Origin: Gammaproteobacteria bacterium
GTDB lineage: Bacteria; Pseudomonadota; Gammaproteobacteria; Steroidobacterales; Steroidobacteraceae
Length of the DNA stretch: 62,507 nucleotides
Assembly: GCA_025357835.1 (NCBI GenBank)
Contig: JANYLM010000007.1
Location: 1 to 62,507 of the forward strand
Direction of reading: 5' to 3'
Under the pieces are notes generated by a model. That model was not told where the DNA came from and ran no database searches. It saw nothing but the letters and a program-made list of their open reading frames with translations. The translations under genes were made by a program, and so were the position numbers. This document shows, in pieces, positions 49,246-59,395 of this stretch (position 1 is the first letter of the stretch; the number at the start of each line of letters is the position of its first letter).

Positions 49246-49539
49246 TTATCCTTTCTTGCGGCCGGCGGTGACGAACATCTTCAACATGCGTTCGGTCACC
49301 ACATAACCGCCCACGGCATTTCCCGCGGCCAGAAACACGCCGATGACCCCGATGACGCGCAACAGCGTGCTGTCCGCGGCGGCCAACGCGACCATGGCGC
49401 CCACCAGCACGATGCCATGCACGAAGTTCGATCCCGACATGAGCGGCGTATGCAAGATGACCGGCACGCGTGAAATGACTTCGTAGCCTGTAAATGCGGC
49501 CAACATAAATATGTAAAGCGCTATGACGCCATCGATCAT
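49246..49539 (-). CDS. pntAB: NAD(P)+ transhydrogenase alpha subunit, membrane part (PntAB)
   Basis: 97 residues: four hydrophobic helices (IDGVIALYIFMLAAFTGYEVI; VHGIVLVGAMVALAA; VIGVIGVFLAAGNAVGGYVV) and a basic tail. It is the C-terminal membrane domain of PntA as a separate polypeptide, the normal three-subunit arrangement of many bacteria. Overlaps pntAA by 4 bases. Confidence 0.93.
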   Translation of the reverse strand: MIDGVIALYIFMLAAFTGYEVISRVPVILHTPLMSGSNFVHGIVLVGAMVALAAADSTLLRVIGVIGVFLAAGNAVGGYVVTERMLKMFVTAGRKKG

Positions 49540-50663
49540 AATTGCCCCTCCAGCGCTTTGCGCGTCGCTTCGTGCTTGATTTGGCCGTCGTGAGTGAGCG
49601 CGGCGCCTGCGAATACCTCGTCAGTCCAGTCGATGACAAGATCGCCCTTCGCCAACGCCGGTTTCAACAGATTAAATAGATTGCGCGAGTACATTTCGCT
49701 GGCGTGATACGGCAGGGAGGCGGGCAGGTTCAGGGGGCCCATGATTTTGACGCCGCCATGCACCACGGTTTCACCCGCCCGCGTCAGTTCGCAATTGCCG
49801 CCCTGTTCGGCCGCAATGTCGACAATCACGGAGCCGGCCTTCATGCGCTCGACCGCCGCCTGGGTGATGATGCGAGGTGCTGCTCTTCCCGGCACCGAAG
49901 CGGTGCTGATCACGGCGTCGCTGACGGCGATGCGGGCGTCCAGTACTTCCTGCTGTTTGGCCTTTTCCTCGGCGGTTAGCTCGCGCGCATACCCGCCGGC
50001 GCCTTCCGCCGACACACCGGTTTCGATGAACTTCGCGCCCAGCGATTTCACTTGGTCTTTGGTCGCGCTACGTACGTCATACGCTTCGACCACCGCGCCC
50101 AGCCGCTTCGCCGTGGCGATGGCCTGCAAGCCGGCGACGCCTGCGCCGATGACCAGGACGGCCGCCGGCCTGATGGTGCCAGCGGCGGTGGTCAGCATGG
50201 GCAGAAACCTCTCGAGAGTGTTGGCCGCAATCAGCACGGCCTTGTAGCCGGCCACGGAGGCCTGCGAGGACAGGGCGTCCATGGATTGTGCCCGCGAAAT
50301 GCGCGGCACCAATTCCATCGCAAAACTGGTGATTCCGCGATCTTTGAGGGCGCGGACGAGGTCGGGACGTGCATAGGCCTGCATGTAGCCGATAACCACG
50401 GCGCCTTTCCTGAGGGCATTCACTTCCGCAAGGTTGGGCGGCTGAACTTTCAGCAAGACGTCCGCAGAGCCGAGAATGGTGGCCGCATCGCTGAACTCAG
50501 CGTCGCTATACAACGCGTCGGGAAAATGCGCTGCCGTCCCCGCGCCGCGTTCGATCAGCACTCGAACGCCCGCCGCTTGCAGCTTTGCAGCGATTTCCGG
50601 GACAACGGCCACGCGAGTTTCTTTGGCAGCGGTTTCCGTGAGGACACCGACGACTACAGCCAT
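49536..50663 (-). CDS. pntAA: NAD(P)+ transhydrogenase alpha subunit, NAD-binding part (PntAA)
   Basis: 375 residues from the ATG at 50663, which has GGGAGAG just ahead (an ATG at 50684 would add seven residues). VVGVLTETAAKETRVAVVPE at the start, the Rossmann loop VIGAGVAGLQAIATAKRLGA, YDVRSATKDQ and the RaPrrIT/APxxVP-like VPGRAAPRI place it in the soluble domain I of PntA, which binds NAD(H). Divergent from the HNH gene across 77 bases. Confidence 0.95.
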   Translation of the reverse strand: MAVVVGVLTETAAKETRVAVVPEIAAKLQAAGVRVLIERGAGTAAHFPDALYSDAEFSDAATILGSADVLLKVQPPNLAEVNALRKGAVVIGYMQAYARPDLVRALKDRGITSFAMELVPRISRAQSMDALSSQASVAGYKAVLIAANTLERFLPMLTTAAGTIRPAAVLVIGAGVAGLQAIATAKRLGAVVEAYDVRSATKDQVKSLGAKFIETGVSAEGAGGYARELTAEEKAKQQEVLDARIAVSDAVISTASVPGRAAPRIITQAAVERMKAGSVIVDIAAEQGGNCELTRAGETVVHGGVKIMGPLNLPASLPYHASEMYSRNLFNLLKPALAKGDLVIDWTDEVFAGAALTHDGQIKHEATRKALEGQL

Positions 50664-50740
50664 GCAGATCTCTCCCAAAACCAAAGAATTTTGCCAAACG
50701 TTGAATTATGGCATAGGAGTCGACTATCTTTAGTACTGTT

Positions 50741-51415
50741 ATGAAGCCCATGCTCCAACACAAGCTGCATTTATTGGATTGGCGGGATGACCTCGCGGTG
50801 GTGACGCATGGGTACCCGTTGTCGCAACAGATACTGCGAACCGATGTATCCGGAATGCCCCTTGAGTGGGTGGACTATCGCGAAGCCGCGCGTCTATATC
50901 ACACCGAGCAGGTGGCCTACACCTGCGGGACGCTGCTGTACCGGCTCTACGGCGGCACCTGTGCGAGCACGGGCCTGCGAACTATCGTGGACGTGAATTC
51001 CATCATTGCCACGCTCGGCACATCCGGCAACCCGGGAAACCTGCGCGGCTCTTCGTATACGCCTCCGCTCAACAATCAGACCTTGTTCCGGCGCGATGCC
51101 TATCTGTGCCTGTACTGCGGTGCGCGGTTTACCTACAACTTGCTGTCGCGGGACCATGTCACGCCGTTCAGCCGCGGCGGGCACGATACCTGGAGCAACG
51201 TGGTGTCGGCGTGCCGACGCTGCAACAACGCAAAGGCGTCGCGGACCCCGGAGCAGGCAGGCATGCAGCTTCTCGCCGTACCGTTCACCCCCACCTATGC
51301 CGAGTACATATTTTTGAAGGGACGCCGTGTGCTGGCCGATCAGATGGAATATCTAATCGCGCACTTCCCGCGTTCGAGCCCGCTGCACGAGCGCATGCAA
51401 CGCTGGCCGATGTGA
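50741..51415 (+). CDS. HNH endonuclease
   Basis: 224 residues. An unrecognised N-terminal region (~1-115, with WVDYREAARLYHTEQVAY) precedes a C-terminal HNH nuclease: C123-x2-C126, SRDHVTPFSRGG with the D-H pair at 138-139, N153, and C158-x2-C161 (CRRCNNAK). All key residues are present, so it is probably active. The stop interlocks with the next nuclease gene (GTGA). Orphan HNH proteins of this kind have mostly unknown roles in repair or defence. A -35/-10-like pair (TTGAAT/TATCTT) lies upstream. Confidence 0.82.
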   Translation: MKPMLQHKLHLLDWRDDLAVVTHGYPLSQQILRTDVSGMPLEWVDYREAARLYHTEQVAYTCGTLLYRLYGGTCASTGLRTIVDVNSIIATLGTSGNPGNLRGSSYTPPLNNQTLFRRDAYLCLYCGARFTYNLLSRDHVTPFSRGGHDTWSNVVSACRRCNNAKASRTPEQAGMQLLAVPFTPTYAEYIFLKGRRVLADQMEYLIAHFPRSSPLHERMQRWPM

Positions 51416-52356
51416 GCGGCGGCGCGGTCCAGCCGCAATCGCGGTCCGGTGTCGTCTACTACATTGACGCCAGTTATTTTATTTTCCGGGCCTACCATTC
51501 CATGCCTCCCGATATGGTGGACGGCGACGGCAATGCCACGCATGCCCTGTACGGTTTCGCGCGCTTCCTGTCGGATCTGTTGGAGCAGGTCCGGCCGGAA
51601 CGCATCGGGGTGGCTTTCGATACGAGCTTGCGCAGCGAGATTTCGTTCCGCAACAGCATATATCCGGCGTACAAAGCCAATCGCGAATCGCCGCCCGCCG
51701 ATTTGGAGCGGCAATTCGGGCTCTGCCGGGAGTTTTGCCGGCATATGGGCCTTGCCGAATTCGCCAGCGCGAAATATGAAGCCGACGACATTATTGGTAC
51801 CCTGGCCGCGCGTTCGCGAGCAGCCGGCCTGCGCAATGTATTGGTGACGCGTGACAAGGATTTATCCCAGCTCATCCGCGATGGCGATGTGTTTTGGGAC
51901 TATAGCGGCAACGCGCGCTATCATTACCACGACATAGGGGCGCGTTTCGGCGCGACACCCGAGCTCATCGCGGATTTTTTGGCGCTGACCGGCGATAGCG
52001 TGGACAATATCCCGGGAGTACCGGGGGTGGGCAAGAAGACCGCGGCCTTGTTGTTCGAGGCATTCGGCTCCCTCGATGAACTGTATGCGAATCTTGATCG
52101 AGTGCCTTCGATGAAGCTGCGAGGCGCCGCCGCCGTCGCCGCCAGATTGCTTGCACACAAGGAGGCAGCATACCTGGCGCGACGCTTGACAGGCATCGTC
52201 TGCGACATGCCGCTGGAGGCGACGCTGGATGATCTGAAGCCGCGGCCGCCGGACAACGCGGGTCTGGATTGCTTTTTTGATACGCATGGGTTCGGCAATA
52301 TCCTGCGACAACAGGCGCGCCGCATCGCGGCCGGCGCCCAAACCATGGGAAGTTAA
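51412..52356 (+). CDS. Stand-alone 5'-3' exonuclease (Pol I N-terminal/FEN-like)
   Basis: 314 residues from GTG 51412, interlocked with the HNH stop. The FEN metal-site aspartates are all kept: [42 protein letters not shown] and [19 protein letters not shown] (helix-hairpin-helix H3TH). This is the exonuclease/flap domain without polymerase. E. coli Xni is a related single-domain protein but lacks part of the metal site; this one looks complete. It may process flaps or gaps made by the coupled HNH protein. acs follows by 4 bases. Confidence 0.88.
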   Translation: MSGGAVQPQSRSGVVYYIDASYFIFRAYHSMPPDMVDGDGNATHALYGFARFLSDLLEQVRPERIGVAFDTSLRSEISFRNSIYPAYKANRESPPADLERQFGLCREFCRHMGLAEFASAKYEADDIIGTLAARSRAAGLRNVLVTRDKDLSQLIRDGDVFWDYSGNARYHYHDIGARFGATPELIADFLALTGDSVDNIPGVPGVGKKTAALLFEAFGSLDELYANLDRVPSMKLRGAAAVAARLLAHKEAAYLARRLTGIVCDMPLEATLDDLKPRPPDNAGLDCFFDTHGFGNILRQQARRIAAGAQTMGS

Positions 52357-52360
52357 GGCC

Positions 52361-54673
52361 ATGACTAGAAAGGATATTCAATCTGTCCTGCACGAGGACC
52401 GCGTATTCGCACCGTCCGCGCAGTTCCGCAAAGGTGCAGCGCTTAAGGCCGGGGAATTGCAGGAGATGCATGCCAAGGCCGCGCTTGACTATATCGGTTT
52501 CTGGGCGGATTTGGCGTGCGCCGAAATTGACTGGCAGACGCCGTTCACCGTGCCACTAGACGACACCGAAGCGCCCAACTATCGCTGGTTCACCGGCGGA
52601 CGGCTGAACGTGTCGCACAATTGCCTGGATGTGCATCTGCGCGAGCGGGGCGAGAAGATCGCCATCCTGTTCGAGGGCGAGCCGGGCGATGTGCGCAAGC
52701 TCACCTATGCCGAGCTGCACGGCGAGGTGTGCCGGTTCGCCAATGCCCTCAAGGGTTTGGGAATTGGGCTGGGCGACCGCGTCGTCATTTATATGCCCCT
52801 GATTCCGGAGGCCGTGATCGCCATGCAGGCCTGCGCCCGCATCGGCGCGGTACACTCGGTGGTGTTCGGCGGCTTTTCCTCCAATGCCGTCAAAGATCGC
52901 ATCGAAGACGCGGGTGCCACGTTGGTGATCACCGCCGATGGCGGCTGGCGCGGCGGCCATGCGATTGAGCTCAAGCGTGCGGTCGATAAGGCGCTCGCCG
53001 ACGGCTGTCCTTCGGTGCAAAACGTCGTCGTTTACGCGCGCACGGGCGGCGAGTGTGCCATGCGTGCCGGTCGCGATCACTGGTGGCAGGACGCGGTGTC
53101 TGGACAGAGTGCCGCTTGCGAGCCGGAATGGGTGGATGCGGAGCATCCCTTGTTTCTGCTCTACACCTCGGGATCCACTGGCAAGCCCAAGGGTATCCAA
53201 CATTCGAGCGCGGGATACCTACTCAATGCCAAGACCAGCACACGCTGGGTATTCGACCTAAAGGACAGCGATGTATTTTGGTGTACGGCCGATGTCGGCT
53301 GGGTCACCGGACATACTTACGTCGTCTATGGGCCACTAGCGGCCGGCGCCACGGTTCTGATGTACGAGGGCGCGCCGACCTTTCCCGATGGTGGACGTTT
53401 CTGGAAGATCTGCGAATCACACGGCGTTACCATTCTCTATACGGCGCCGACCGCGATCCGCGCGCTCATGAAATTGGGCGATGCCATTCCGTCCCAGTAC
53501 GATTTACGCAAACTGCGCTTGCTGGGCACCGTCGGCGAGCCAATCAATCCTGAAGCCTGGATGTGGTACCACAAGGTCATCGGCGGCGAGCGCTGCCCCA
53601 TCGTGGATACTTGGTGGCAGACCGAGACCGGCGCCACCATGATGGCCCCCATTCCGAGCACCACGCCGGCCAAGCCCGGCTCCTGCGCCAAACCGCTGCC
53701 GGGGATTTTCATCGACATCGTGGATGACGACGGCCGGCCCATAAAAACTCCCGACGGCGGCGGCTACCTGGTGATCAAACGGCCCTGGCCCTCGATGCTG
53801 CGGACGATTTGGGGCGACAACGAGCGGTATCTGCGCACGTACTGGAAGAAGTTCCAGAATCGCTACTATGTGGCGGGCGATTCGGCGCGCCGCGACAAGG
53901 ACGGCTACTACTGGATCATGGGCCGGATCGATGACGTGTTGAACGTCGCCGGCCACCGACTCGGAACCATGGAAATCGAGTCGGCGCTGGTGGCGCACCC
54001 GCGCGTCGCGGAAGCCGCTGTGGTAAGCAAGCATCACGATATCAAGGGCGAGTCCGTGTTCGCCTACGTGGTGCTCAATGGGCCATGCCCTGAAGGGTTG
54101 GCGGTCATATCGCTGATCGAGGAGCTGCGCGCCTGGGTGGGCGAGCAGCTCAGTCCCATCGCCAAGCCCGATGAAATTCGCTTGACTGACAATCTGCCGA
54201 AGACCCGCTCGGGGAAAATCATGCGTCGTCTGCTGCGCGCGATTGCGCGGGGCGAGGAGATCAGCCAAGACATGTCGACTCTGGAAAACCCAGGGATTCT
54301 CGAGCAGCTGCGCGCTTCGGCCGCGGAGACGGCGGCGCTGAAGGTCGCTGCGCCGGGCAAGCCCGCCGCTTCGGTTAAGGGCGCTGCCCCGACCAAGTCG
54401 GCAACTCCGGTCAAGCGTACGGCTTCGGTCAAGCAGGCCGCTTCGTCCAAGCAGGCCGTGCAATCCAAGCGTGCCGTGACCGCCAAGAAAGTCGCGCGGC
54501 GCGCCAAGGCGAAGAAACCCGCCACGGGGAGTCAACGAGTCAAGGCGACTAAGAAGTCCGCAGTGGCTGCTAAACGCGGTAAGCAGGCTGCGCGCGTCAA
54601 ACAAATAAAGCGCAAAGTGGTGATGACAAAGTCCCGCCGCGCCGCGCTCAAATCGGCGCGTCGTAGAACATGA
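52361..54673 (+). CDS. acs: Acetyl-CoA synthetase with long Lys/Ala-rich C-terminal tail
   Basis: 770 residues from the ATG at 52361 (AAGG just ahead). ATP-binding [35 protein letters not shown] and [24 protein letters not shown] are typical of Acs, and the catalytic lysine is in [11 protein letters not shown] (site of acetylation control in other species). The standard enzyme ends near residue 655. Here about 110 residues follow (662-770), rich in Lys, Ala, Arg, Ser and Thr with lysines every 5-6 residues (e.g. [13 protein letters not shown]), like histone H1 or bacterial PAKKA proteins. It activates acetate. No other known domain is in the tail. Confidence 0.93.
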   Translation: MTRKDIQSVLHEDRVFAPSAQFRKGAALKAGELQEMHAKAALDYIGFWADLACAEIDWQTPFTVPLDDTEAPNYRWFTGGRLNVSHNCLDVHLRERGEKIAILFEGEPGDVRKLTYAELHGEVCRFANALKGLGIGLGDRVVIYMPLIPEAVIAMQACARIGAVHSVVFGGFSSNAVKDRIEDAGATLVITADGGWRGGHAIELKRAVDKALADGCPSVQNVVVYARTGGECAMRAGRDHWWQDAVSGQSAACEPEWVDAEHPLFLLYTSGSTGKPKGIQHSSAGYLLNAKTSTRWVFDLKDSDVFWCTADVGWVTGHTYVVYGPLAAGATVLMYEGAPTFPDGGRFWKICESHGVTILYTAPTAIRALMKLGDAIPSQYDLRKLRLLGTVGEPINPEAWMWYHKVIGGERCPIVDTWWQTETGATMMAPIPSTTPAKPGSCAKPLPGIFIDIVDDDGRPIKTPDGGGYLVIKRPWPSMLRTIWGDNERYLRTYWKKFQNRYYVAGDSARRDKDGYYWIMGRIDDVLNVAGHRLGTMEIESALVAHPRVAEAAVVSKHHDIKGESVFAYVVLNGPCPEGLAVISLIEELRAWVGEQLSPIAKPDEIRLTDNLPKTRSGKIMRRLLRAIARGEEISQDMSTLENPGILEQLRASAAETAALKVAAPGKPAASVKGAAPTKSATPVKRTASVKQAASSKQAVQSKRAVTAKKVARRAKAKKPATGSQRVKATKKSAVAAKRGKQAARVKQIKRKVVMTKSRRAALKSARRRT

Positions 54674-54686
54674 GGTAAGCAGTTAA

Positions 54687-54974
54687 GGAGCCGGCCATGT
54701 CGCTGCTAATCGTCGGACGCTGTGCTCGGGCTCGCGATCTATGCGTTGCAACCTTAAGGATAGGGAACGCTGGGACCGATTGCATGAAATCAAGGTCAAG
54801 GCCCTCACCATTGGTGCCCAGCACGATGAGATGGACCCGCAAGACATGAAGAAAATGGCCAGCCTGATGGCCGATTCAAGCTTGGCCTTCTGCCTCAAGG
54901 GCAGCCATATGAGCATGTGGGCCGACCAGCAGGCCTATTTCAAGCATCTACTCGATTTCCTGCACGCGGTTTGA
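54687..54974 (+). pseudogene. Remnant of a proline iminopeptidase (alpha/beta hydrolase) C-terminus
   Basis: The frame opens after a TAA at 54684-54686; its last ~75 codons (from ATG 54741) read NLKDRERWDRLHEIKVKALTIGAQHDEMDP, LAFCLKGSHMSMWADQQAYF. This is the C-terminal end of the proline-iminopeptidase family, keeping the catalytic Asp (QHDEMDP) and His (KGSHMSM). The nucleophile domain and the first ~75 % are gone. A short expressed peptide cannot be excluded, but it would not be an enzyme. Confidence 0.55.
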
Positions 54975-55177
54975 GCTTGCCTCGCGTGGCCTGGCATTGC
55001 TTGATCGCCGGAAATGGCGCGGCGCGCCAAGATGGCCCGTCGCGTGACTCAGTGCCCCGGCTCGGTTAGAATCCGACCGCCGGAATGGGGCTGCGCGCAA
55101 ACGTAAGCGACTCCATCCGAGTACCCCCTTTAGCGCAACTGCGGCCGAATTGGCCGTACTCAATTGATTGGACACAC
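54975..55177. other. Spacer before ybiT
   Basis: The 203 bases after the peptidase remnant contain no recognisable gene. An in-frame extension of ybiT upstream exists but encodes no family sequence, so the ATG at 55178 is used. Confidence 0.4.
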
Positions 55178-56782
55178 ATGCTTGCCACTTCCAATGTCGC
55201 CGTTCAGTTCGGCGCTAAGCCACTCTTCGAGCAGGTCACGGTCAAGTTCTCAGACGGCAATCGTTATGGCCTGATCGGCGCGAACGGCTCCGGCAAATCC
55301 ACGCTCATGAAGGTGCTGGGCGGCGATCTCGAGCCCAGCGCGGGCGATGTCATGCTGCAAGCCGGGATGCGACTCGGCAAGCTGAATCAGAACCAATTCG
55401 GTTATGAGGACGAGCGCGTACTCGACGTGGTCATGCGCGGCCACATGGAGCTGTGGAATGCGATGCAGGAACGCGACCGCATCTACGCCGATCCTAATGC
55501 CACCGACGAGGACTACATGAAGGCGGCCGAGCTGGAGGGCGTGTTCGCCGAATATGGCGGCTACGACGCCGAGGCCCGGGCGGGCAGCATCCTCACCGAT
55601 GCCGGCATTCATGAATCGCGGCACAACGGGCCCATGCGCGAAGTACCGCCCGGCTTGAAGTTGCGCGTGCTGCTGGCGCAGGCGCTGTTCTCGAGACCGG
55701 ATGTACTGCTGTTGGACGAACCGACCAACAATCTCGACATCAATTCGATTCGCTGGCTCGAAAGCGCTCTCAACAACTATGACGCCACCATGGTGATCAT
55801 CAGTCACGATAGGCACTTCTTGAATCAGGTATGCACCCACGTGGCGGACCTGGATTTTCAGCAGCTCAAGATCTATCCCGGCAACTACGACGATTTCATG
55901 CTTGCGTCGGTTCAGGCGCGGGCGCGTGTCGAAGCCGCGAACGCCAAGGCCAAGGACAGGATTTCCGACTTGCAGGAATTCGTGCGGCGCTTTTCCGCGA
56001 ACGCCTCCAAGGCGCGGCAGGCGACCTCGCGCAAGAAGCAGCTCGAGAAGATCAAGATCGAGGAAATCAGGCCCTCATCGCGGCAGAACCCATATATCCG
56101 TTTCGAGCAAGGCAAGAAACTGTATCGCTCCGCCGTATCGGTGGAGAAGCTGTCATTCAGCTACCCGGGGTCGGACGAAAAAGTACTCAGCAATGTCACC
56201 TTCAATGTCGAAGGCGGCGAACGCGTCGCCATCATCGGTCCGAACGGCGCCGGCAAGACGACGCTGATGCGCTGCCTGGCCGGCGAATTGCGGCCCACCG
56301 CAGGGCGCCTCGTATGGGTTGAAAACGCTCAAGCAGGCTACATGCCGCAGGACCCTCAGGCAGAGTTCGACGACAAGACCGACTTGTTTTCCTGGATGTC
56401 GCAATACACCGGTAAGGCCGACGATGACCAGATCGTGCGGGCGACCTTGGGCCGGCTGCTCTTTTCGGGTGAGGAGACCAAGAAATCGGTGAAGGTGCTT
56501 TCCGGCGGCGAGAAAGGCCGCATGATTTACGGCAAGCTGATGTTGACCAAGCCCAATGTGCTGCTGATGGACGAACCCACTAACCACATGGATATGGAAA
56601 CCATCGAGTCGCTGCAAATCGGCCTCGAGCACTATCCGGGCACGCTTGTTTTTGTGTCTCACGATCGCGAGTTCGTGGGCGGCCTCGCCACTCGCGTCAT
56701 CGAGCTCAAAGCCGGCGGCCAGATCACCGACTTCAGGGGTACCTACGACGAATATCTGAAGGGGCAGGGAATCGAGGTGTAG
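55178..56782 (+). CDS. ybiT: ABC-F family ATPase YbiT
   Basis: 534 residues. Two ABC domains with [16 protein letters not shown] and [16 protein letters not shown], both followed by [16 protein letters not shown] boxes and SHDRHF/SHDREF. The first domain ([20 protein letters not shown]) and the middle linker ([18 protein letters not shown]) align with E. coli YbiT. It is the second ABC-F protein in the window after YheS; it should act on the ribosome during translation stress. Monocistronic by position. Confidence 0.92.
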   Translation: MLATSNVAVQFGAKPLFEQVTVKFSDGNRYGLIGANGSGKSTLMKVLGGDLEPSAGDVMLQAGMRLGKLNQNQFGYEDERVLDVVMRGHMELWNAMQERDRIYADPNATDEDYMKAAELEGVFAEYGGYDAEARAGSILTDAGIHESRHNGPMREVPPGLKLRVLLAQALFSRPDVLLLDEPTNNLDINSIRWLESALNNYDATMVIISHDRHFLNQVCTHVADLDFQQLKIYPGNYDDFMLASVQARARVEAANAKAKDRISDLQEFVRRFSANASKARQATSRKKQLEKIKIEEIRPSSRQNPYIRFEQGKKLYRSAVSVEKLSFSYPGSDEKVLSNVTFNVEGGERVAIIGPNGAGKTTLMRCLAGELRPTAGRLVWVENAQAGYMPQDPQAEFDDKTDLFSWMSQYTGKADDDQIVRATLGRLLFSGEETKKSVKVLSGGEKGRMIYGKLMLTKPNVLLMDEPTNHMDMETIESLQIGLEHYPGTLVFVSHDREFVGGLATRVIELKAGGQITDFRGTYDEYLKGQGIEV

Positions 56783-56869
56783 ACCTAGAACTTTGCGCTG
56801 GAAACGGTCGCGACGCCGCTATATGACACCGCCCTGGGTCGGCTGGCCGCAGGAAAGTAATTCGCTCTT

Positions 56870-58495
56870 TTAGGTCCGTTTCACGCGCCCGCGACGAAAA
56901 TCGGCAATGATTTCGCGCGCGGCATTGTGGCCGGGCGCGCCGGTCACGCCGCCGCCAGGATGTGTGCCGGAGCCGCACATGTACAGTCCTTTCAAAGGGC
57001 CGCGATAATCGCCGTGGCCCAGCATCGGGCGCGCCGAGAACATTTGGTCCAAGCTTAAGGCGCCGTGAAAAATATCGCCGCCGATGAGACCGAAGGTGCG
57101 CTCCAGGTCGAGCGGGCTCATGATTTGCCGTCCGAGCACCGAGGCTTTGAAATTCGGCGCATGACTGTTGACGAGGTCGATCATGACGTCAGCGACTTGT
57201 TCGCGATGCTGGTCCCAGGATGCGCCATTGGGCAGCACCGGAGCGACATGCTGACAGAACAGGCTGGCCACGTGCTGTCCGGGGGGCGCCAAGCTGTCGT
57301 CTAGAGTCGAGGGTATCAGCACTTCGACGATGGGGCGCTTGGACCAACCGCCGGCCCTGGCATCGAGATAGGCTTGGTCCATATAGGCAAGACTGGGCGC
57401 CATGATGATGCCGGAGGTGTGGTGCTCGGCCAGAGAGCGGCCCGGTAAGGCCGTGAAGTCGGGCAGCTCCGACAGCGCGACGTTCATGCGGAAGGTACCG
57501 GATCCGCAACGCCACTGAGAAATGCGTTCGCGAAAATCTTGCGGCAGGGCCGCGGGGTCAATGAGCGACCCGTACAGCAGTTTGGGATTCAAATTCGACA
57601 CGACACAGCGCGCTCGGATCGCCTCACCTTTTTCCGTGACCACCCCGACTGCACGGCCGGCCTCAACCAGCACTTCGCGCACCGGACTCGCCGTTCGAAT
57701 ATCCACGCCGCGCTCGGCGGCGGCTTTGGCCATGGCCTGGGTGATCGCGCCCATGCCGCCGAGGGCATGTCCCCAGACGCCTTTCTTGCCATTGACCTCG
57801 CCGAATACATGGTGCAGCAGCACATAGGCGGAGCCGGCCGCGTAGGGGCTGGCATAATTGCCGACGATGCCGTCGAAACCATATGCCGCCTTGATCGGTG
57901 CGCTCTCGAACCAGGTATCCAGGTAGTCGCCGGCGGATTTGACGAACAGGGCCAGCAGTTCGCGGCGCATGGGCATGTCGAGTTTGCCGATTCGTTTGCC
58001 CAATCGCGCGCTGCGCAGCAATTCGGGCAAGGCCTCGAACCAGCTGCCGGCGGTGACATTAGGCGGTGTCTCGAGCGCTAGGTCGCGCAGCACATCGGCT
58101 ATCACATCGAGGCGCTCGCCGTAGGCCGCGAGCCGGCCGGCGTCGCGAGCGGAGAACTTTGCCACTTCTTGTTCGGTCTTGCCGGCGCCGATCTTCAAGT
58201 ACTGGGTCTCGTCCAGCGGCAGAAAGTTAGAAAGCTTGCGTTCGACAATGCGCAGGCCGTGCCGTGGCAACTCCAAATCCGAGATGACCTTGGGATTGAG
58301 GAGCGAGACGGTATAAGCCGCCACGGAATTGCGGAAACCCGGGTGAAATTCCTCGGTCACGGCAGCGCCGCCCACCACGCCGCGCCGCTCGAGCACGATC
58401 ACTTTGAGGCCGGCCGCCGCCAGATAGGCCGCACAGACCAGCCCGTTGTGCCCGCCGCCGATAATCAGCACATCACTCGTTTTTGAATCGCCCAT
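56870..58495 (-). CDS. FAD-dependent oxidoreductase, PYROXD2/phytoene-desaturase-like
   Basis: 541 residues. An N-terminal dinucleotide fold LIIGGGHNGLVCAAYLAAAG with GGAAVTEE and the PYROXD2-type segments VTEEFHPGFRNSVAAYTVSL and CGSGTHPGGGVTGAPGHNAA near the C-terminus. Members of this family are annotated as desaturases, amine or carotenoid oxidases; the substrate is unknown. The betI-like gene and an 8-base inverted repeat (58525-58549) lie just upstream, and the betaine-type genes further on, so an N-methyl amine substrate is possible. Confidence 0.88.
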   Translation of the reverse strand: MGDSKTSDVLIIGGGHNGLVCAAYLAAAGLKVIVLERRGVVGGAAVTEEFHPGFRNSVAAYTVSLLNPKVISDLELPRHGLRIVERKLSNFLPLDETQYLKIGAGKTEQEVAKFSARDAGRLAAYGERLDVIADVLRDLALETPPNVTAGSWFEALPELLRSARLGKRIGKLDMPMRRELLALFVKSAGDYLDTWFESAPIKAAYGFDGIVGNYASPYAAGSAYVLLHHVFGEVNGKKGVWGHALGGMGAITQAMAKAAAERGVDIRTASPVREVLVEAGRAVGVVTEKGEAIRARCVVSNLNPKLLYGSLIDPAALPQDFRERISQWRCGSGTFRMNVALSELPDFTALPGRSLAEHHTSGIIMAPSLAYMDQAYLDARAGGWSKRPIVEVLIPSTLDDSLAPPGQHVASLFCQHVAPVLPNGASWDQHREQVADVMIDLVNSHAPNFKASVLGRQIMSPLDLERTFGLIGGDIFHGALSLDQMFSARPMLGHGDYRGPLKGLYMCGSGTHPGGGVTGAPGHNAAREIIADFRRGRVKRT

Positions 58496-58524
58496 CGCTG
58501 TCCCTCACATGTTGCGGACGCGCC

Positions 58525-58549
58525 AGTCGACGTCAAAACATCGTCGACT
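58525..58549. promoter_or_regulatory. Inverted repeat upstream of the PYROXD2-like gene, candidate operator
   Basis: AGTCGACG (58525-58532) and CGTCGACT (58542-58549) are perfect 8-base inverted arms around a 9-base spacer (TCAAAACAT), 30-54 bases ahead of the oxidoreductase start and downstream of the betI-like gene. The size and place suit a TetR-family operator. As a hairpin it could also end betI transcription. Confidence 0.4.
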
Positions 58550-58686
58550 AGGCGGGGCGCGAAATTATTTTCATGAAATAGTGTGGCCGAGCGCCACGGG
58601 GTTTCTCGAATCTTGTTGAACGGTAGTATAACAATGGCAGGCTTCCGCCACTAGAGACCGCTCGGGAACGGGAGTTCCGGATGCGC

Positions 58687-59376
58687 TTAGACTTTGCGGC
58701 GCTTCGGCGCGGCATCGGCCTTTTTTGTCCGCGGCGCCGCTAAAAGCCGTGGAAAACCGCCGCTGCATAGCGCATTGACCCAGTCCTCGCAGAGGGCGAT
58801 CGCCTCGCGAGGCTTGAAAACCGTGGGGCTCAAACTCAATTCCACCCAGAATCCGTCGAGCAGGGCGGACAGCGCAATCGCGGCGGTCCGTAACTTGAAC
58901 GGCGGCGCACTACCAGAGTCCACGAGCTGGCTCAGCAACGACTCCAACACGGATCGGTACTTGCTGTAGGTGCTGAAGTGCACCGCGCGTATTTCAGCCG
59001 AGTGTGCCACCATGCTCCAGAACACCAGCCACACATTGAATAATTGTGGATCGAGGATCTCCGGAGCGAAGGAAGCGTGGAAAAAATTGCTCAATCGGTC
59101 GCGGGGCGAAACAGCCTTGTTTTCTGCCTGCTGGCGGATCGAGTCCAGCAACGAAAGGGCAATCGTTTCATACGTTTCTGCGATCAGGCCCGACTTGCTC
59201 GGAAAATGATGGTTGATCAGGCCGATGGATACGCCAGCCTCCGCACTGATGCGGCGCACCGACACGCCTTCGTGGCCGAACTGCTTGAGGCAGCGCAGGG
59301 TCGCTTCGACCAAAGCTTCGCGGCGCACCGCGGGGGTCGCGCGGTGGAATTTCGGAACATGCCGCTTGCTGGCCAT
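58687..59376 (-). CDS. betI: TetR-family transcriptional regulator, BetI-like
   Basis: 229 residues. The N-terminal helix-turn-helix (~35-60: VSVRRISAEAGVSIGLINHHF) with PSKSGLIAETY is the BetI-type DNA-binding domain, and the C-terminal ligand domain (FNVWLVFWSMVAHSAEIRAVH ... LSALLDGFWVELSLSP) fits TetR_C_6/BetI. BetI of E. coli represses choline-to-glycine betaine genes and responds to choline. Here the neighbours are oxygenase and oxidoreductase genes, so it likely senses a betaine-type compound. Name is by family resemblance only. Confidence 0.85.
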   Translation of the reverse strand: MASKRHVPKFHRATPAVRREALVEATLRCLKQFGHEGVSVRRISAEAGVSIGLINHHFPSKSGLIAETYETIALSLLDSIRQQAENKAVSPRDRLSNFFHASFAPEILDPQLFNVWLVFWSMVAHSAEIRAVHFSTYSKYRSVLESLLSQLVDSGSAPPFKLRTAAIALSALLDGFWVELSLSPTVFKPREAIALCEDWVNALCSGGFPRLLAAPRTKKADAAPKRRKV

Positions 59377-59395
59377 TAGCTTGCCTTTTTTGAGG

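Noticed and set aside
49246..50663. Split pntA as a frameshifted gene
   Set aside because: The two-part alpha subunit (PntAA and PntAB) with a 4-base overlap is the normal three-gene form in many bacteria.
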